Below, piece by piece: positions 16,664 to 25,228 of a stretch of 64,000 nucleotides of DNA. Each line of letters starts with the position of its first letter. Position 1 is the stretch's first letter. The DNA comes from Kribbella rubisoli. Its GTDB lineage: Bacteria > Actinomycetota > Actinomycetes > Propionibacteriales > Kribbellaceae. The notes under the pieces were generated by a model, which worked only from the letters and a program-made list of their open reading frames with translations, did no database searches and was not told where the DNA came from. The translations under genes were made by a program, and so were the position numbers. The DNA is taken from assembly GCF_004217145.1 (NCBI RefSeq), contig NZ_SHKR01000014.1, positions 124,001 to 188,000 of the forward strand. The letters are read 5' to 3'.

Positions 16664-17970
16664 TGGCGAACGTAATTGTTGTGGGGGCCGGTCTGGCCGG
16701 TCTGGCCAGTGCAGTGCGGCTGGCAAAGCTGGGTCACCAGGTCACCATCTGCGAGCAGAACGAGCATCTCGGCGGAGTGCTCGGCCGAGTCGAAGCAGAC
16801 GGCTTCACCTGGGACGCCGGAGCAGCCAGTACGACGCTGCCGGCTGCGCTGCGCGACCTGTTCCGCAAGAGCGGCCGTCCGATCGAGAGCCTGGTCCAGC
16901 TGGAGCCGGTGAACGAGCCACGCCGCCACATGTTCACTGACGGCTCTGTGCTCGACCTGCCGATCAGCGACCGCGGACTGCAGGAGGAGGCCTGGACCGA
17001 CCTCGCAGGTGCGGCAGTGGCCGAGCAGTGGACCGCACTGGTCGATTCGTACGGCGACACGTGGCAGATCCTCCGGAAGACCTCACTGGAGCCACCGCTC
17101 GAGGACAAGCTGCCCATCAAGACGATCCGAGCCCTCAAGCCCTGGCAGTCGCTCGAGAAAGTCGCACAGCGCGAGTTGAGCGACGAGCGGGCCCGTGCGG
17201 TACTGCGGCATTTCGCAGCCCAAGGCGGTTCGGACGCCACTCTCACGCCCGGGTACGTCGGCGTGTGGTCGTACTTGGAGCGCACGTTCGGCCGCTGGAC
17301 GATCGCAGGCGGCTTCGGTGCCCTGGCCGACGCTTTGGTGCAACGAGCGAGCGAGCGGAAGATCACCGTCCACACCAGCGCAGAGGTGGTCGCCGTGACG
17401 ACGACCGGCGGCGCAGTGACCGGCGTACGGCTCACTGACGGCACAGAGCTCGCAGCGGACGTCGTAGTGAGTGACGTCGACCCACGGGTGCTCTACGAGA
17501 GCTTTGTGGCCGATCCAGCGGCGAAGAAGGTCCGCAAGCGGATCCTCGCGACACACCAGGCCCAGGCGGCGTACGTCGTCCACCTCGGCCTGAAGGATCC
17601 CGTTCCGGAGCTGCCGTTCGAGACCGTGCTGCATGGGACACCGACGGTCGTGGTCCGCACCGGCGGTACGGCGCCGGCCGGTCACCAGGCCTGGTCGGTG
17701 CTGGTCCACGGCTATCCCACCGACGACGTACTGGACCTGCTGGTCGCGCGCGGGCTGCCCGTCCGGGACAACGTGGTCTCCCGGCAGACCTCGCCGTCCT
17801 GGTGGGCCGGCGTGGCCTGGGAGGGCTACCGGACCGCCCGCCGCCGCGCCTCGAACGTGTCCCCGGTGAAGGGCCTGTACTGCGTCGGCGCCGGCGCACA
17901 CCCGGGCTCCGGCGTGCCCGCCACCACGCTCGGCGCCGCGATTGTGGCCGACGCCATCGGGAAGGCCTGA
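16663..17970 (+). CDS. FAD-dependent NAD(P)-binding oxidoreductase (phytoene desaturase/amine oxidase-like)
   Basis: The 435-residue protein opens with the dinucleotide-binding motif VIVVGAGLAGLASAVRLAKLG and a second motif GGVLGRVEADGFTWDAGA, typical of the amine oxidase/phytoene desaturase superfamily. The C-terminal FAD contact CVGAGAHPGSGVPATTLGA is also clear. The substrate is not identifiable; carotenoid-type or quinone-related substrates are possible. It is translationally coupled to the DUF4126 membrane protein, suggesting joint action on a lipid-soluble compound. Confidence 0.88.
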   Translation: MANVIVVGAGLAGLASAVRLAKLGHQVTICEQNEHLGGVLGRVEADGFTWDAGAASTTLPAALRDLFRKSGRPIESLVQLEPVNEPRRHMFTDGSVLDLPISDRGLQEEAWTDLAGAAVAEQWTALVDSYGDTWQILRKTSLEPPLEDKLPIKTIRALKPWQSLEKVAQRELSDERARAVLRHFAAQGGSDATLTPGYVGVWSYLERTFGRWTIAGGFGALADALVQRASERKITVHTSAEVVAVTTTGGAVTGVRLTDGTELAADVVVSDVDPRVLYESFVADPAAKKVRKRILATHQAQAAYVVHLGLKDPVPELPFETVLHGTPTVVVRTGGTAPAGHQAWSVLVHGYPTDDVLDLLVARGLPVRDNVVSRQTSPSWWAGVAWEGYRTARRRASNVSPVKGLYCVGAGAHPGSGVPATTLGAAIVADAIGKA

Positions 17971-17992
17971 GGCCGCGGTGGGGTTGGACAAG

Positions 17993-18017
17993 GGAACAAA
18001 CTAAGATTGGTTGTTCC
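17993..18017. promoter_or_regulatory. Inverted repeat and -10-like box upstream of the helicase gene
   Basis: GGAACAA (17993-17999) and TTGTTCC (18011-18017) form a perfect 7-bp inverted repeat. TAAGAT (18002-18007) lies inside as a likely -10. The arrangement suits a repressor site over the promoter of the HelD-type gene. It does not match the rifamycin-associated element I know from streptomycetes. Confidence 0.5.
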
Positions 18018-18061
18018 TGTGTTCTGTGTCGGGGTGGTGCCCGGCGGTAGAGAGGACCTCG

Positions 18062-20284
18062 GTGGATCAAACCCCCACATCGGCCGATCACGACAACTTT
18101 GACAACGTGGAGCGGGCGGAGCTGGCGGCTGAGCAACAACACATCGACCGGGTGTACGGCCGGGTCGATGAGGCCGCGCGGTCCGCATCCCGGATCGCGG
18201 TCGAGGGCCACCAGCGTGGCCAGGCGCAGAACGTCGGCCGGGTCCGCGACGAAGAGCAGACCGGCCTGTACGAGCGGGACGTGCTCGTGTTCGCCGCTGC
18301 CCGCCGGATCGCCGAGCTCGACGCCGAGCACGAGGGCCTGGTTTTCGGCCGGCTCGATTCCGACCACGGTGACGACGAGCCGCCCGCCGGAACAGCGGCC
18401 GACCTCGACAAGCTGTACGTCGGCCGGATCGGCGTCCGCGACGCGGAGTACGAGCCGCTCGTGATCGACTGGCGTGCGCCCGCGGCCGAGCCGTTCTACC
18501 GGGCCACCGCGACGGACCGCCTGAAGGTCGTCCGGCGCCGCGTGCTGCGGAACAAGGGCCCGCGGATCGTCGGGCTCGAGGACGACCTGCTGGCGCCGGA
18601 GCGCGCGCCCGAGGACCTGCCGGTGATGGGTGAGGGCGCGCTGATGGCCTCGCTGTCGCGGGCCCGTGGTCACACGATGCGCGACATCGTCGCCACGATC
18701 CAGGCCGAGCAGGACGAGGCGATCCGCGCACCAGCCCGTGGTGTCACCGTCATCGGCGGCGGACCGGGCACGGGCAAGACCGTGGTCGCTCTGCACCGGG
18801 CGGCGTACCTGCTCTACAGCGACCGCAGGCGCTTCGAGCGCGGCGGCGTACTGGTTGTCGGGCCGTCTGCTGCGTTCATGGCGTACATCGAGCGGGTTCT
18901 GCCGAGCCTTGGTGAGAACACGGTCTCGCTGCGAGCCGTTGGTGAGCTGGTCGACGGTGTGAAGGCCACCGCGGTCGACGAGGCCGACGTGGCCGCGATC
19001 AAGGGCTCGCTGCGGATGCGCGCCGTGCTGTCGCGTGCTGCCCGCGACCGGGTGCCGAATGCACCGACCACCCTTCGCGTGTTCATCGGCGGCGCCACGG
19101 TCGAACTGGAGGCCAACCAGCTCGACAACGTACGCCGGAACGCGCTGCGCCGGACTGCTCGCAACAAGGCAACCGGTGAGGCTCGGAAGGGCCTGATTGC
19201 CGCACTGTGGCAGCGGTTCCCGGAGGACCTGCGCAACGGGCCGCTGGGCGACCGTGAGGCGTTCGGTGATCGTGTTGGCGACACTCCGGCTTTCCGGACG
19301 TTCTTCAGCCAGTGGTGGCCGGTGGTGACGCCGGAGTCCGTGCTGCGCTGGCTCGGTGACCCACGCCGGCTGCAGCGCTGGGCGCGGAACGACATGACCC
19401 CGGCGGAGATCGACGCGCTCGCCCGAGGGATCCGTACGACGAATGAGTTCACCATCGCCGACGTGGCCTTGCTGGACGAGCTGAGCGCGTTCCTCGGTCG
19501 TCCACCGCTGCAGGAGAACACCGATGAGGAGTTCGACTGGCTGGAGGGGCTGAGCGACGGCGTCAACGAGGTGCTGACCAGCTCCGAGCGCCGCGCCAGG
19601 GCCGCTGCCGCCCGTGAGGCGGAGGAGCCGGAGGAGTACGCGCACGTGCTGGTGGACGAGGCGCAGGACCTCTCCCCCATGCAGTGGCGGATGGTCACCC
19701 GCCGCGGACCGCAGGCCAGCTGGACGATCGTCGGCGACCCGGCGCAGAGCTCCTGGCCGGACCCGGACGAGGCACGGGCCGCGATGGACTCGATGCTCTC
19801 GCACCTGCAGCGGCACTCGTTCCGGCTGTCCACCAACTACCGGAACTCGGCCGAGATCTACTCGTTCGCCGGTGAGGTGATCAGGCAGTCCATCCCCGAC
19901 GCAGACCTGCCCAACGCGGTCCGCAGTACCGGAGTGGAGCCGGAGCACCGGATCTTCGACGACGGCAAGGTCTCGGAGGCCGCCGCCGACGCCGCCGCCG
20001 AGCTGCTCCAGCTGGTCGAGGGAACAGTCGGCGTCATCGTGACGCCGAAGCTGCGCCCTGCCGTCGACCAAGTGCTGGCCGAGCTGGGCGACCCACGCGT
20101 CGTCGCACTCAGCCCACTGGAGTCCAAGGGCCTCGAGTACGACGCGGTCGTGGTCGTCGAGCCGGACCGCATCGTCAGCGACACACTAGGCGGAGTCCGC
20201 GCACTGTACGTCGTACTGACCCGGGCCACTCAGCGGTTGATCACGGTCAACAGCACGACGCACTGGCTGCCCCAGGACAGCTAG
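18062..20284 (+). CDS. HelD/HelR-type RNA polymerase-recycling ATPase (UvrD-like)
   Basis: The 740-residue superfamily 1 ATPase has an N-terminal arm rich in charged helices (residues 1-110; AELAAEQQHIDRVYGRVDEA), as in HelD proteins. Walker A GGGPGTGKT lies near residue 234. The HVLVDEAQDLSPMQW Walker B/motif II and late motifs SKGLEYDAVVVVEP and YVVLTRATQ are present. HelD proteins pull stalled RNA polymerase off DNA, and some actinobacterial members protect against rifamycins. GTG 18062 has AGAGGA five bases upstream; the earlier TTG at 18011 would overlap the operator. It ends sharing CTAG with the convergent gene. Confidence 0.9.
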   Translation: MDQTPTSADHDNFDNVERAELAAEQQHIDRVYGRVDEAARSASRIAVEGHQRGQAQNVGRVRDEEQTGLYERDVLVFAAARRIAELDAEHEGLVFGRLDSDHGDDEPPAGTAADLDKLYVGRIGVRDAEYEPLVIDWRAPAAEPFYRATATDRLKVVRRRVLRNKGPRIVGLEDDLLAPERAPEDLPVMGEGALMASLSRARGHTMRDIVATIQAEQDEAIRAPARGVTVIGGGPGTGKTVVALHRAAYLLYSDRRRFERGGVLVVGPSAAFMAYIERVLPSLGENTVSLRAVGELVDGVKATAVDEADVAAIKGSLRMRAVLSRAARDRVPNAPTTLRVFIGGATVELEANQLDNVRRNALRRTARNKATGEARKGLIAALWQRFPEDLRNGPLGDREAFGDRVGDTPAFRTFFSQWWPVVTPESVLRWLGDPRRLQRWARNDMTPAEIDALARGIRTTNEFTIADVALLDELSAFLGRPPLQENTDEEFDWLEGLSDGVNEVLTSSERRARAAAAREAEEPEEYAHVLVDEAQDLSPMQWRMVTRRGPQASWTIVGDPAQSSWPDPDEARAAMDSMLSHLQRHSFRLSTNYRNSAEIYSFAGEVIRQSIPDADLPNAVRSTGVEPEHRIFDDGKVSEAAADAAAELLQLVEGTVGVIVTPKLRPAVDQVLAELGDPRVVALSPLESKGLEYDAVVVVEPDRIVSDTLGGVRALYVVLTRATQRLITVNSTTHWLPQDS

Positions 20285-20820
20285 CCGCGCGGTACGACGT
20301 ATTGCACGAGGTCGGCCTCGTTTGCGGCGAGGTCCGGCCAGCGGCAGGTGAGGTGCAGGATCGTGAGACCGGACGTCGGGTACTTCTGGGTGAGCTCGAC
20401 GCGCTCCGGGCTGGTGCCGTCCAGCGCCAGCTCGTCGGCGAGCCACGGGATGCCGGGCGCATGGCCGACGACGATCACGGTGCGGGCCTCGGCCGGGGCC
20501 TCGTGGATGACGTCGAGGAGCCCGTCGGCGTCGGCGCTGTAGATCCGCTTGTCGTACCAGGCGTCGGCCGCGCTGACGCCGGCCTCGGCGACGTACTTCC
20601 AGGTCTCGCGGGTGCGCTTCGACGGCGAGCACAGGACCAGGTCCGCTTCGATGCCCTGGGCAACGAGATGCCGGCCGGCCGCGGCGGCGTCGGCGCGACC
20701 GCGGTCGGCGAGCGGCCGGTCGAGGTCGGGCAGATCCGGCCTCGACTCGGGCGGCACCGCCTTCGCGTGCCGGAGCAGGACGAGCGTGCGGTCGATCAAC
20801 AGGTCCGACGGGTCAGCCAT
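20281..20820 (-). CDS. SixA-like histidine phosphatase
   Basis: The 179-residue protein is a histidine-phosphatase-superfamily member with the catalytic RHAKA motif at residues 17-21. The second arginine lies in the CSPSKRTRETW motif and the second histidine in VIVVGHAPGI. The size and the RHAK form fit SixA-type phosphohistidine phosphatases rather than phosphoglycerate mutases. The substrate is not shown by sequence. Its stop codon shares the CTAG palindrome with the stop of the convergent helicase gene. Confidence 0.88.
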   Translation of the reverse strand: MADPSDLLIDRTLVLLRHAKAVPPESRPDLPDLDRPLADRGRADAAAAGRHLVAQGIEADLVLCSPSKRTRETWKYVAEAGVSAADAWYDKRIYSADADGLLDVIHEAPAEARTVIVVGHAPGIPWLADELALDGTSPERVELTQKYPTSGLTILHLTCRWPDLAANEADLVQYVVPRG

Positions 20821-20824
20821 TGCG

Positions 20825-21742
20825 TCAGGATACGACGGTCGAGCTGAGGTTGCGGAAGACCTGTCGGGTCGCTGTCGACCTGTTCAGCGTGATGAAGTGG
20901 ATGCCCGGCGCTCCGCCGGCCAGCAGGCGTTCGCAGAGCTCGGTCGCGATTTCGATACCGGCCTCGCGAACCGCCGCCGGCTCGTCCTCGACCGCGAGCA
21001 GCCGCGACGTCACGGCCTCGGGCAACGCCATCCCGGTGAGCTCGGCCATCCGCTGGATCTGCTTGATGTTCGTGACCGGCATGATGCCCGGCAGCACCGG
21101 CATGTCGCAGCCGAGCGCGGCGGAGCGGTCGACCAGCCGGAAGTAGTCGTCGGCGCCGAAGAACATCTGGGTGATGGCGTAGTCGGCACCCGCCTGCGCC
21201 TTGGCGGCGAGCACCTGGGCGTCCGCCTCCAGCGAGGTCGCTTCGGGGTGCTTGTCCGGGAACGCCGCGACGCCGACGCTGAAGTCGCCGAGTGAACGGA
21301 TCAGCTCGACCAGCTCGACCGCGTGGTTGAGGCCTTCGGGGTGCGCTACCCACGGCTGGTTCGGCCCGCCGGGCGGGTCGCCGCGCAGCGCGAGCATGTT
21401 CCGGACGCCGGCTCCGGCGTACGCACCGATCACCGAGCGCAGCTCGTCCCGCGAGTGCGAGACGCAGGTCAGGTGACCGAGCGGGGTCAGCGAGGTGTCC
21501 TGGGCGACCCGCTCGGTGACGCGGATCGTGCCGTCGCGGGTCGTCCCGCCGGCGCCGTACGTGATCGAGACGAAGGTCGGGTGCAGCTGCTCGATCTCAC
21601 GGATCGACCGCCAGAGCACCTCCTCCGCCTCGGGCGTCTTCGGTGGGAAGAACTCGAACGAGAAGGACCGGTCTCCGGACGCAAGCAGTTCGCGGATCGT
21701 CGGCGCCCCGCCGGGACGCGTCGAAGGAAGCCCGTTCGCCAT
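20825..21742 (-). CDS. metF: Methylenetetrahydrofolate reductase
   Basis: The 305-residue enzyme reduces 5,10-methylene-THF to 5-methyl-THF for methionine synthesis, using FAD. Visible family motifs are FSFEFFPPKTPEAEE near residue 28, VSITYGAGGTTRDGT, CVSHSRDEL, NMLALRGDPPG and ITQMFFGADDYFRLVD, ending with HFITLNRS. The start ATG at 21740-21742 gives the normal length; the longer frame runs over the divergent promoter. It is divergent from the polyprenyl synthase gene with 58 bp between, and lies five bases before the phosphatase gene. Confidence 0.97.
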   Translation of the reverse strand: MANGLPSTRPGGAPTIRELLASGDRSFSFEFFPPKTPEAEEVLWRSIREIEQLHPTFVSITYGAGGTTRDGTIRVTERVAQDTSLTPLGHLTCVSHSRDELRSVIGAYAGAGVRNMLALRGDPPGGPNQPWVAHPEGLNHAVELVELIRSLGDFSVGVAAFPDKHPEATSLEADAQVLAAKAQAGADYAITQMFFGADDYFRLVDRSAALGCDMPVLPGIMPVTNIKQIQRMAELTGMALPEAVTSRLLAVEDEPAAVREAGIEIATELCERLLAGGAPGIHFITLNRSTATRQVFRNLSSTVVS

Positions 21743-21787
21743 GCCGCACAGGTTACCCGCGGTGGTCAGCCCTGTCTGCCTACCGAC

Positions 21788-21793
21788 TACGCT
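21788..21793 (+). promoter_or_regulatory. Leaderless-type -10 box of the polyprenyl synthase gene
   Basis: TACGCT is followed by seven bases and then GTG 21801. No ribosome-binding site is present, so the transcript probably begins at the start codon. Confidence 0.6.
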
Positions 21794-21800
21794 CCGAGAC

Positions 21801-22871
21801 GTGGATGGCGATGTGGATATTCCGGCCGGGATCCAGCTGGCGCTGAGTGGGTTCCTGGACCGGCAGGAGGAGCGGCTGGCGGCGATCGGGCCGGAGCTGA
21901 CCGAGCAGGTGCAGGCCGCACGGGACGCGACCAGCGGCGGCAAGCGGCTGCGTCCGTCCTTCTGCTACTGGGGTTTCCGGGCCGCCGGCGGTGATCCGGC
22001 GCTGCCGATCCTGACCGCCGCGGCGAGCCTGGAGATGCTGCACGTCAGCGCGCTCGTCCATGACGACGTGATGGATTCCTCCGACGTACGACGGGGTGCG
22101 CCGGCCGCTCATCGCCGGTTCGAGGCGCTGCAACGGGAGCGGGCCGAGAAGAGCGGCCACGGCAGCGATCCGGTCGGTTTCGGGATCGGCGCGGCGATCC
22201 TGCTCGGGGATCTGTGCCTGATCTGGGCCGACGAGCTGCTGCACACGTCAGGGTTCGACGCGGCGGCGCTGGCCCGGGCCGAGCAGTACTTCGACGCGGT
22301 GCGCGTCGAGGTGACCGCCGGGCAATACCTCGATCTGCTGGCGCAGGCGAGCGGCGAGTCGGACATGGATCTGGCCCTGCGAGTCCTGCGGTACAAGTCC
22401 GCGACGTACACGATCGAGCGCCCGCTCCACGTGGGTGCCGCGCTGGCCGGCGCCGACTCGCGGTTGATCTCGGCGTTGTCGGGCTACGGGTTGCCGCTGG
22501 GTGAGGCGTTCCAACTGCGGGACGATCTGCTCGGAGTCTTCGGTGATCCGGCGGTCACCGGCAAGCCGGCCGGGGACGATCTGCGCGAGGGCAAGCGCAC
22601 GGTCCTGATCGCCTACGCGATCGATCATGCGTCCGAGGTCCAGCTGTCCGAGTTCGACCGGCTGTTCGGGCGGCCGGATCTGGACGACGACGAGATCCAG
22701 CTGCTGCGCGAGATCCTGCAGGACTCCCGCGCCGTCCGGGCCTGCGAGGACCTGATCACCAACCGCACCGAAGATGCCCTCGATGCTCTGGACGAGGCGC
22801 CGCTTGCCGACGACGCGAGCCGGAAAGCCCTGACGGACTTGGCGATCGCGGCGACCTCCCGCTCGGTGTAG
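21801..22871 (+). CDS. Polyprenyl (geranylgeranyl-type) diphosphate synthase
   Basis: The 356-residue trans-prenyltransferase condenses isopentenyl diphosphate with allylic diphosphates. It has the first aspartate-rich motif HDDVMDSSDVRRG near residues 87-99 and the second RDDLLGVFGD near 240-249. GGKRLRPSFCYW provides the basic diphosphate-binding region. The small residues before the first motif (MLHVSALV) do not allow a firm chain-length prediction. It may serve quinone, carotenoid or carrier-lipid synthesis. The pairing with divergent metF is a conserved actinobacterial arrangement to my knowledge. Confidence 0.93.
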   Translation: MDGDVDIPAGIQLALSGFLDRQEERLAAIGPELTEQVQAARDATSGGKRLRPSFCYWGFRAAGGDPALPILTAAASLEMLHVSALVHDDVMDSSDVRRGAPAAHRRFEALQRERAEKSGHGSDPVGFGIGAAILLGDLCLIWADELLHTSGFDAAALARAEQYFDAVRVEVTAGQYLDLLAQASGESDMDLALRVLRYKSATYTIERPLHVGAALAGADSRLISALSGYGLPLGEAFQLRDDLLGVFGDPAVTGKPAGDDLREGKRTVLIAYAIDHASEVQLSEFDRLFGRPDLDDDEIQLLREILQDSRAVRACEDLITNRTEDALDALDEAPLADDASRKALTDLAIAATSRSV

Positions 22872-22874
22872 CTG

Positions 22875-23294
22875 CTACTGGTCGGCCATCAGGTTGATCA
22901 GCCGCAGCAGGTCGGCGGTGGCAGGAAGGTTGCCGAGGACGATGACCTTGAGGACGGCACGGTCCTCGTCGTAGATGGCCTCGGCCTTGAGGTTGACCGC
23001 CTCGGGCTGGTTGAGCGCGCCGAGGATGTGCGTGGTGATGCGGTCCGCGGTCGCGCGATCGACGGCGTCGATGTGGACGATGCTCGACGCCTCGACGTGC
23101 CGGGCGGACCGGTCGACGTCGACCACGGCGGTAGGTGCGCCGGTGAACTCCTCGAGGTCCTCGCGGGTGATCCGGTACTGCTTGCCGATCCGCACCGCCT
23201 TGAGGCGGCCGTCGCGGACGTAGTTCCGGATCGTGCGAACGTGCAGCCCCAGCCGATTCGCCACCTGCTCGACCGAGTACAGCTCCTGCGCCAT
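22875..23294 (-). CDS. Excisionase-type helix-turn-helix DNA-binding protein
   Basis: The 139-residue protein has an N-terminal MerR-like/excisionase HTH (residues 5-50; YSVEQVANRLGLHVRTIRNY, then RIGKQYRITREDLEEF). The C-terminal part (about 60-139) is a small alpha/beta domain that may bind a ligand or dimerise. The first domain resembles BldC-like proteins. It is divergent from a DUF4180 gene across an AT-rich gap with a 42-bp palindrome, so it probably regulates both itself and that gene. It converges on the polyprenyl synthase gene three bases away. Confidence 0.88.
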   Translation of the reverse strand: MAQELYSVEQVANRLGLHVRTIRNYVRDGRLKAVRIGKQYRITREDLEEFTGAPTAVVDVDRSARHVEASSIVHIDAVDRATADRITTHILGALNQPEAVNLKAEAIYDEDRAVLKVIVLGNLPATADLLRLINLMADQ

Positions 23295-23315
23295 CTCACT
23301 AGACTATGGCAAGTT

Positions 23316-23357
23316 CCTTAGAATTCCCTATAAATAGCAACAGAGGGATAGATAAGG
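23316..23357. promoter_or_regulatory. 42-bp interrupted palindrome, probable HTH operator
   Basis: CCTTA-N4-TCCCT at 23316-23329 is repeated in inverse orientation as AGGGA-N4-TAAGG at 23344-23357, centred on 23336.5. The stretch is strikingly AT-rich for this genome and contains -10-like TATAAAT and TAAGGT. It lies midway between the divergent HTH gene and the DUF4180 gene, and so is the natural operator for the HTH protein. Confidence 0.7.
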
Positions 23358-23361
23358 TATT

Positions 23362-23724
23362 TTGAAGCACATGGTTGAGCTTGCCGGCGTGAAGGTGTTC
23401 GTCAGTGACACGGCCGTCGCCACCGAGGGCGACGCCGTGCAGCTCATCGTCGACGCGCACTACGCACACGGGGCCGAGTGGATCGCGTTCACGCCGGAGC
23501 AGCTCGGTGACGAGTTCTTCGAACTGCGGACCGGGCTGGCCGGTGCGATCACGCAGAAGTTCGTGATGTACCAGATGGGCCTTGCCGTCGTCGGCGACAT
23601 CTCGTCGCGCGTCGCGGCGAGCAAGCCGCTGGCCGACTGGGTCCGGGAGAGCAACCGCGGCCGCAATCTCTTGTTCGCCGAGGATCTCGACGAGCTGACC
23701 GAGCGCCTACAGGATCGGCAGTGA
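23362..23724 (+). CDS. DUF4180 domain-containing protein
   Basis: The 120-residue alpha/beta protein matches DUF4180, with the typical DAHYAHGAEWIAFTPEQLGDEFFELRTGLAG segment (described here in part) and FVMYQMGLAVVGDIS. The function is unknown; members often occur with HTH regulators, as here. The start could be TTG 23362, four bases after AAGG, or ATG 23371. It overlaps the convergent barstar gene by 18 bases at its 3' end. Confidence 0.85.
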   Translation: MKHMVELAGVKVFVSDTAVATEGDAVQLIVDAHYAHGAEWIAFTPEQLGDEFFELRTGLAGAITQKFVMYQMGLAVVGDISSRVAASKPLADWVRESNRGRNLLFAEDLDELTERLQDRQ

Positions 23725-24141
23725 GCCCAACAGGTCCGGCGCTTCGGCGCCGGCCCGCTCGTGGATGAGGACCCGGAGCTGACCGGAGTTGGTGGTGTCC
23801 TCGGCGAAGATCTGCAGGGCCACGTCGACGGTGTCATGGTCGTGCTCGAGCAGGTGCCGTAGGCCCGACCACAGCACGACCTCGGGCTCTCCGGTCGACC
23901 GGTCGCTGAGCGAGTCGGCCAGCGCGTCCCAGTTCCGGCCGAACCAGCGCGGCAGGTCGAAGGCAGTCGCACACAGGTCCAGGAACCCTGCCTTGTCCTG
24001 GATCTCGGCGGTGTCGAGCAGGACGAATCCGAACCCGGCGTCGGCAGCATCACGGCGTACCTGGTCGGCAGTTGCCGTCGATGGCCAGCGGTAGACGCCC
24101 GGACGGAGCCCGTCCGACAGCAGCGCGCGTAGATCGGTCAT
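23707..24141 (-). CDS. Barstar-family ribonuclease inhibitor
   Basis: The 144-residue protein contains the barstar fold signature DKAGFLDLCATAFDLP followed by WFGRNWDALADSLSD, the segment that plugs the active site of guanyl-specific RNases. Its N-terminal 40 residues are an extension relative to the classical 90-residue barstar. Its ATG overlaps the stop of the RNase Sa-like gene as ATGA, which is the order expected for an RNase and its cytoplasmic immunity protein. The pairing is therefore strongly supported. Confidence 0.92.
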   Translation of the reverse strand: MTDLRALLSDGLRPGVYRWPSTATADQVRRDAADAGFGFVLLDTAEIQDKAGFLDLCATAFDLPRWFGRNWDALADSLSDRSTGEPEVVLWSGLRHLLEHDHDTVDVALQIFAEDTTNSGQLRVLIHERAGAEAPDLLGSLPIL

Positions 24142-24563
24142 GAAGTTCCCCCGTCTTCCGCGATGCGGCGGAAGGACTTGTAGTGGTCGTCCGTGTAGTA
24201 ACGCTCCTGAGCGTTACCGGTCACGATCCGGCGGGCACCACGGTCCTTCTCGCCCGGCGTCTTCACGGTGTACTCGTGGTAGTAGCCGCGGTCGTGCTTC
24301 GGAAGAATCTTCTCAAGATTCCCGAACACCACGCCGTCGCGGCTGTACGGGTACGGTCCGCCCTGGTCGATCAGCTTCAGCGTGGCCTGCGCCTCCTTCG
24401 GCAGGTCGGCCACCGCGACGATCTTGAGACCGCTCTCCGGATCGACGTCGCTGGAGGCCTTCGTGTCCGCCGAGCACCCGAACAGCGATGCCGCCAGGGT
24501 GATCACCAGCATGGCGATCACCACGACCGCGACGATCCGCGCGGCCTTCGGGTTGTTGATCAC
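24138..24563 (-). CDS. RNase Sa/barnase-like guanyl-specific ribonuclease, membrane-anchored
   Basis: The 141-residue protein has an N-terminal hydrophobic segment (residues 9-29) ending in LFGC, so a lipoprotein or membrane tether is possible, although Phe at -2 is not ideal for a lipobox. The catalytic domain (about 46-136) aligns with RNase Sa from memory. Glu97 lies in YYHEYTV, Arg108 in DRGARR, and His127 in YYTDDHY. The Streptomyces enzyme's disulfide cysteines are missing. GTG 24561-24563 overlaps the thiE stop as GTGA, with GGAG eight bases upstream. It should cleave RNA after guanosine outside the cytoplasm. Confidence 0.9.
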   Translation of the reverse strand: MINNPKAARIVAVVVIAMLVITLAASLFGCSADTKASSDVDPESGLKIVAVADLPKEAQATLKLIDQGGPYPYSRDGVVFGNLEKILPKHDRGYYHEYTVKTPGEKDRGARRIVTGNAQERYYTDDHYKSFRRIAEDGGTS

Positions 24564-25198
24564 CGAAGTCTCCGACTGAACTCGGCGGCCGCCTCCCCCG
24601 GGTCGTCCGCGTCGGTGATCGCGCGTACGACGACCACGCGCGTCGCACCCGCTTCGAGTACGTCGTCCAGCCGCTCCAGGTCGATCCCGCCGATCGCGAA
24701 CCACGGCTTCGACTGGCGGCGGCCCGCGGCGTACGACACCAGCTCCAGACCGGCGGCCTGACGTCCCGGCTTGGTCGGCGTCGCCCACGTCGGACCGACA
24801 CAGAAGTAGTCCGACCCCTGCTCGGCCACCGCGGCGTTCACCTGGCTGAATGTGTGCGTCGACCGCCCGATGATCGGCCCCGGTCCGGTGACCGCTCGAG
24901 CGGCATGCACCGGCAAGTCACGCTGCCCCAGGTGCAGTACGTCGGCTCCTGCGGCGAAGGCGATGTCAGCGCGGTCGTTGACTGCCAGCAGCTTGCCGTG
25001 CCGCTTGCACGCGTCGGCGAACACTTCCAGCGCAGCCAGCTCGTCGGCGGCCTCCATCTCCTTCTGCCGGAGCTGCACGATGTCCACGCCGCCGGCCAGG
25101 GCAGCGTCGAGGAACTGCTCGAGGTCACCCTGCTTCTCGCGGGCATCCGTACACAGGTAGAGGCGGGCGTCGTCGAGCCGTTCGGTGTGGTCAGTCAC
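24560..25198 (-). CDS. thiE: Thiamine-phosphate synthase
   Basis: The 212-residue TIM-barrel enzyme joins HMP-diphosphate and the thiazole phosphate to make thiamine phosphate. Motifs are YLCTDAR near the N-terminus, [34 protein letters not shown] (metal and pyrophosphate site, quoted in part), [26 protein letters not shown] and WFAIGGID. The start is GTG 25196-25198; CAGGCT seven bases upstream may make it leaderless. It is divergent from thiO by 43 bp, too short for a THI-box riboswitch. It is coupled to the ribonuclease gene downstream. Confidence 0.95.
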   Translation of the reverse strand: MTDHTERLDDARLYLCTDAREKQGDLEQFLDAALAGGVDIVQLRQKEMEAADELAALEVFADACKRHGKLLAVNDRADIAFAAGADVLHLGQRDLPVHAARAVTGPGPIIGRSTHTFSQVNAAVAEQGSDYFCVGPTWATPTKPGRQAAGLELVSYAAGRRQSKPWFAIGGIDLERLDDVLEAGATRVVVVRAITDADDPGEAAAEFSRRLR

Positions 25199-25228
25199 AC
25201 CCCAAAGCCTGCCATGCCAGCGCAGCCG

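Noticed and set aside
17971-18061. Rifamycin-associated element upstream of the helicase gene
   Set aside because: The dyad present differs in sequence and spacing from the element known to me.
17432-20071. 879-codon antisense open frame over the FAD enzyme and helicase genes
   Set aside because: It spans two real genes on the opposite strand and shows no start site or protein motifs.
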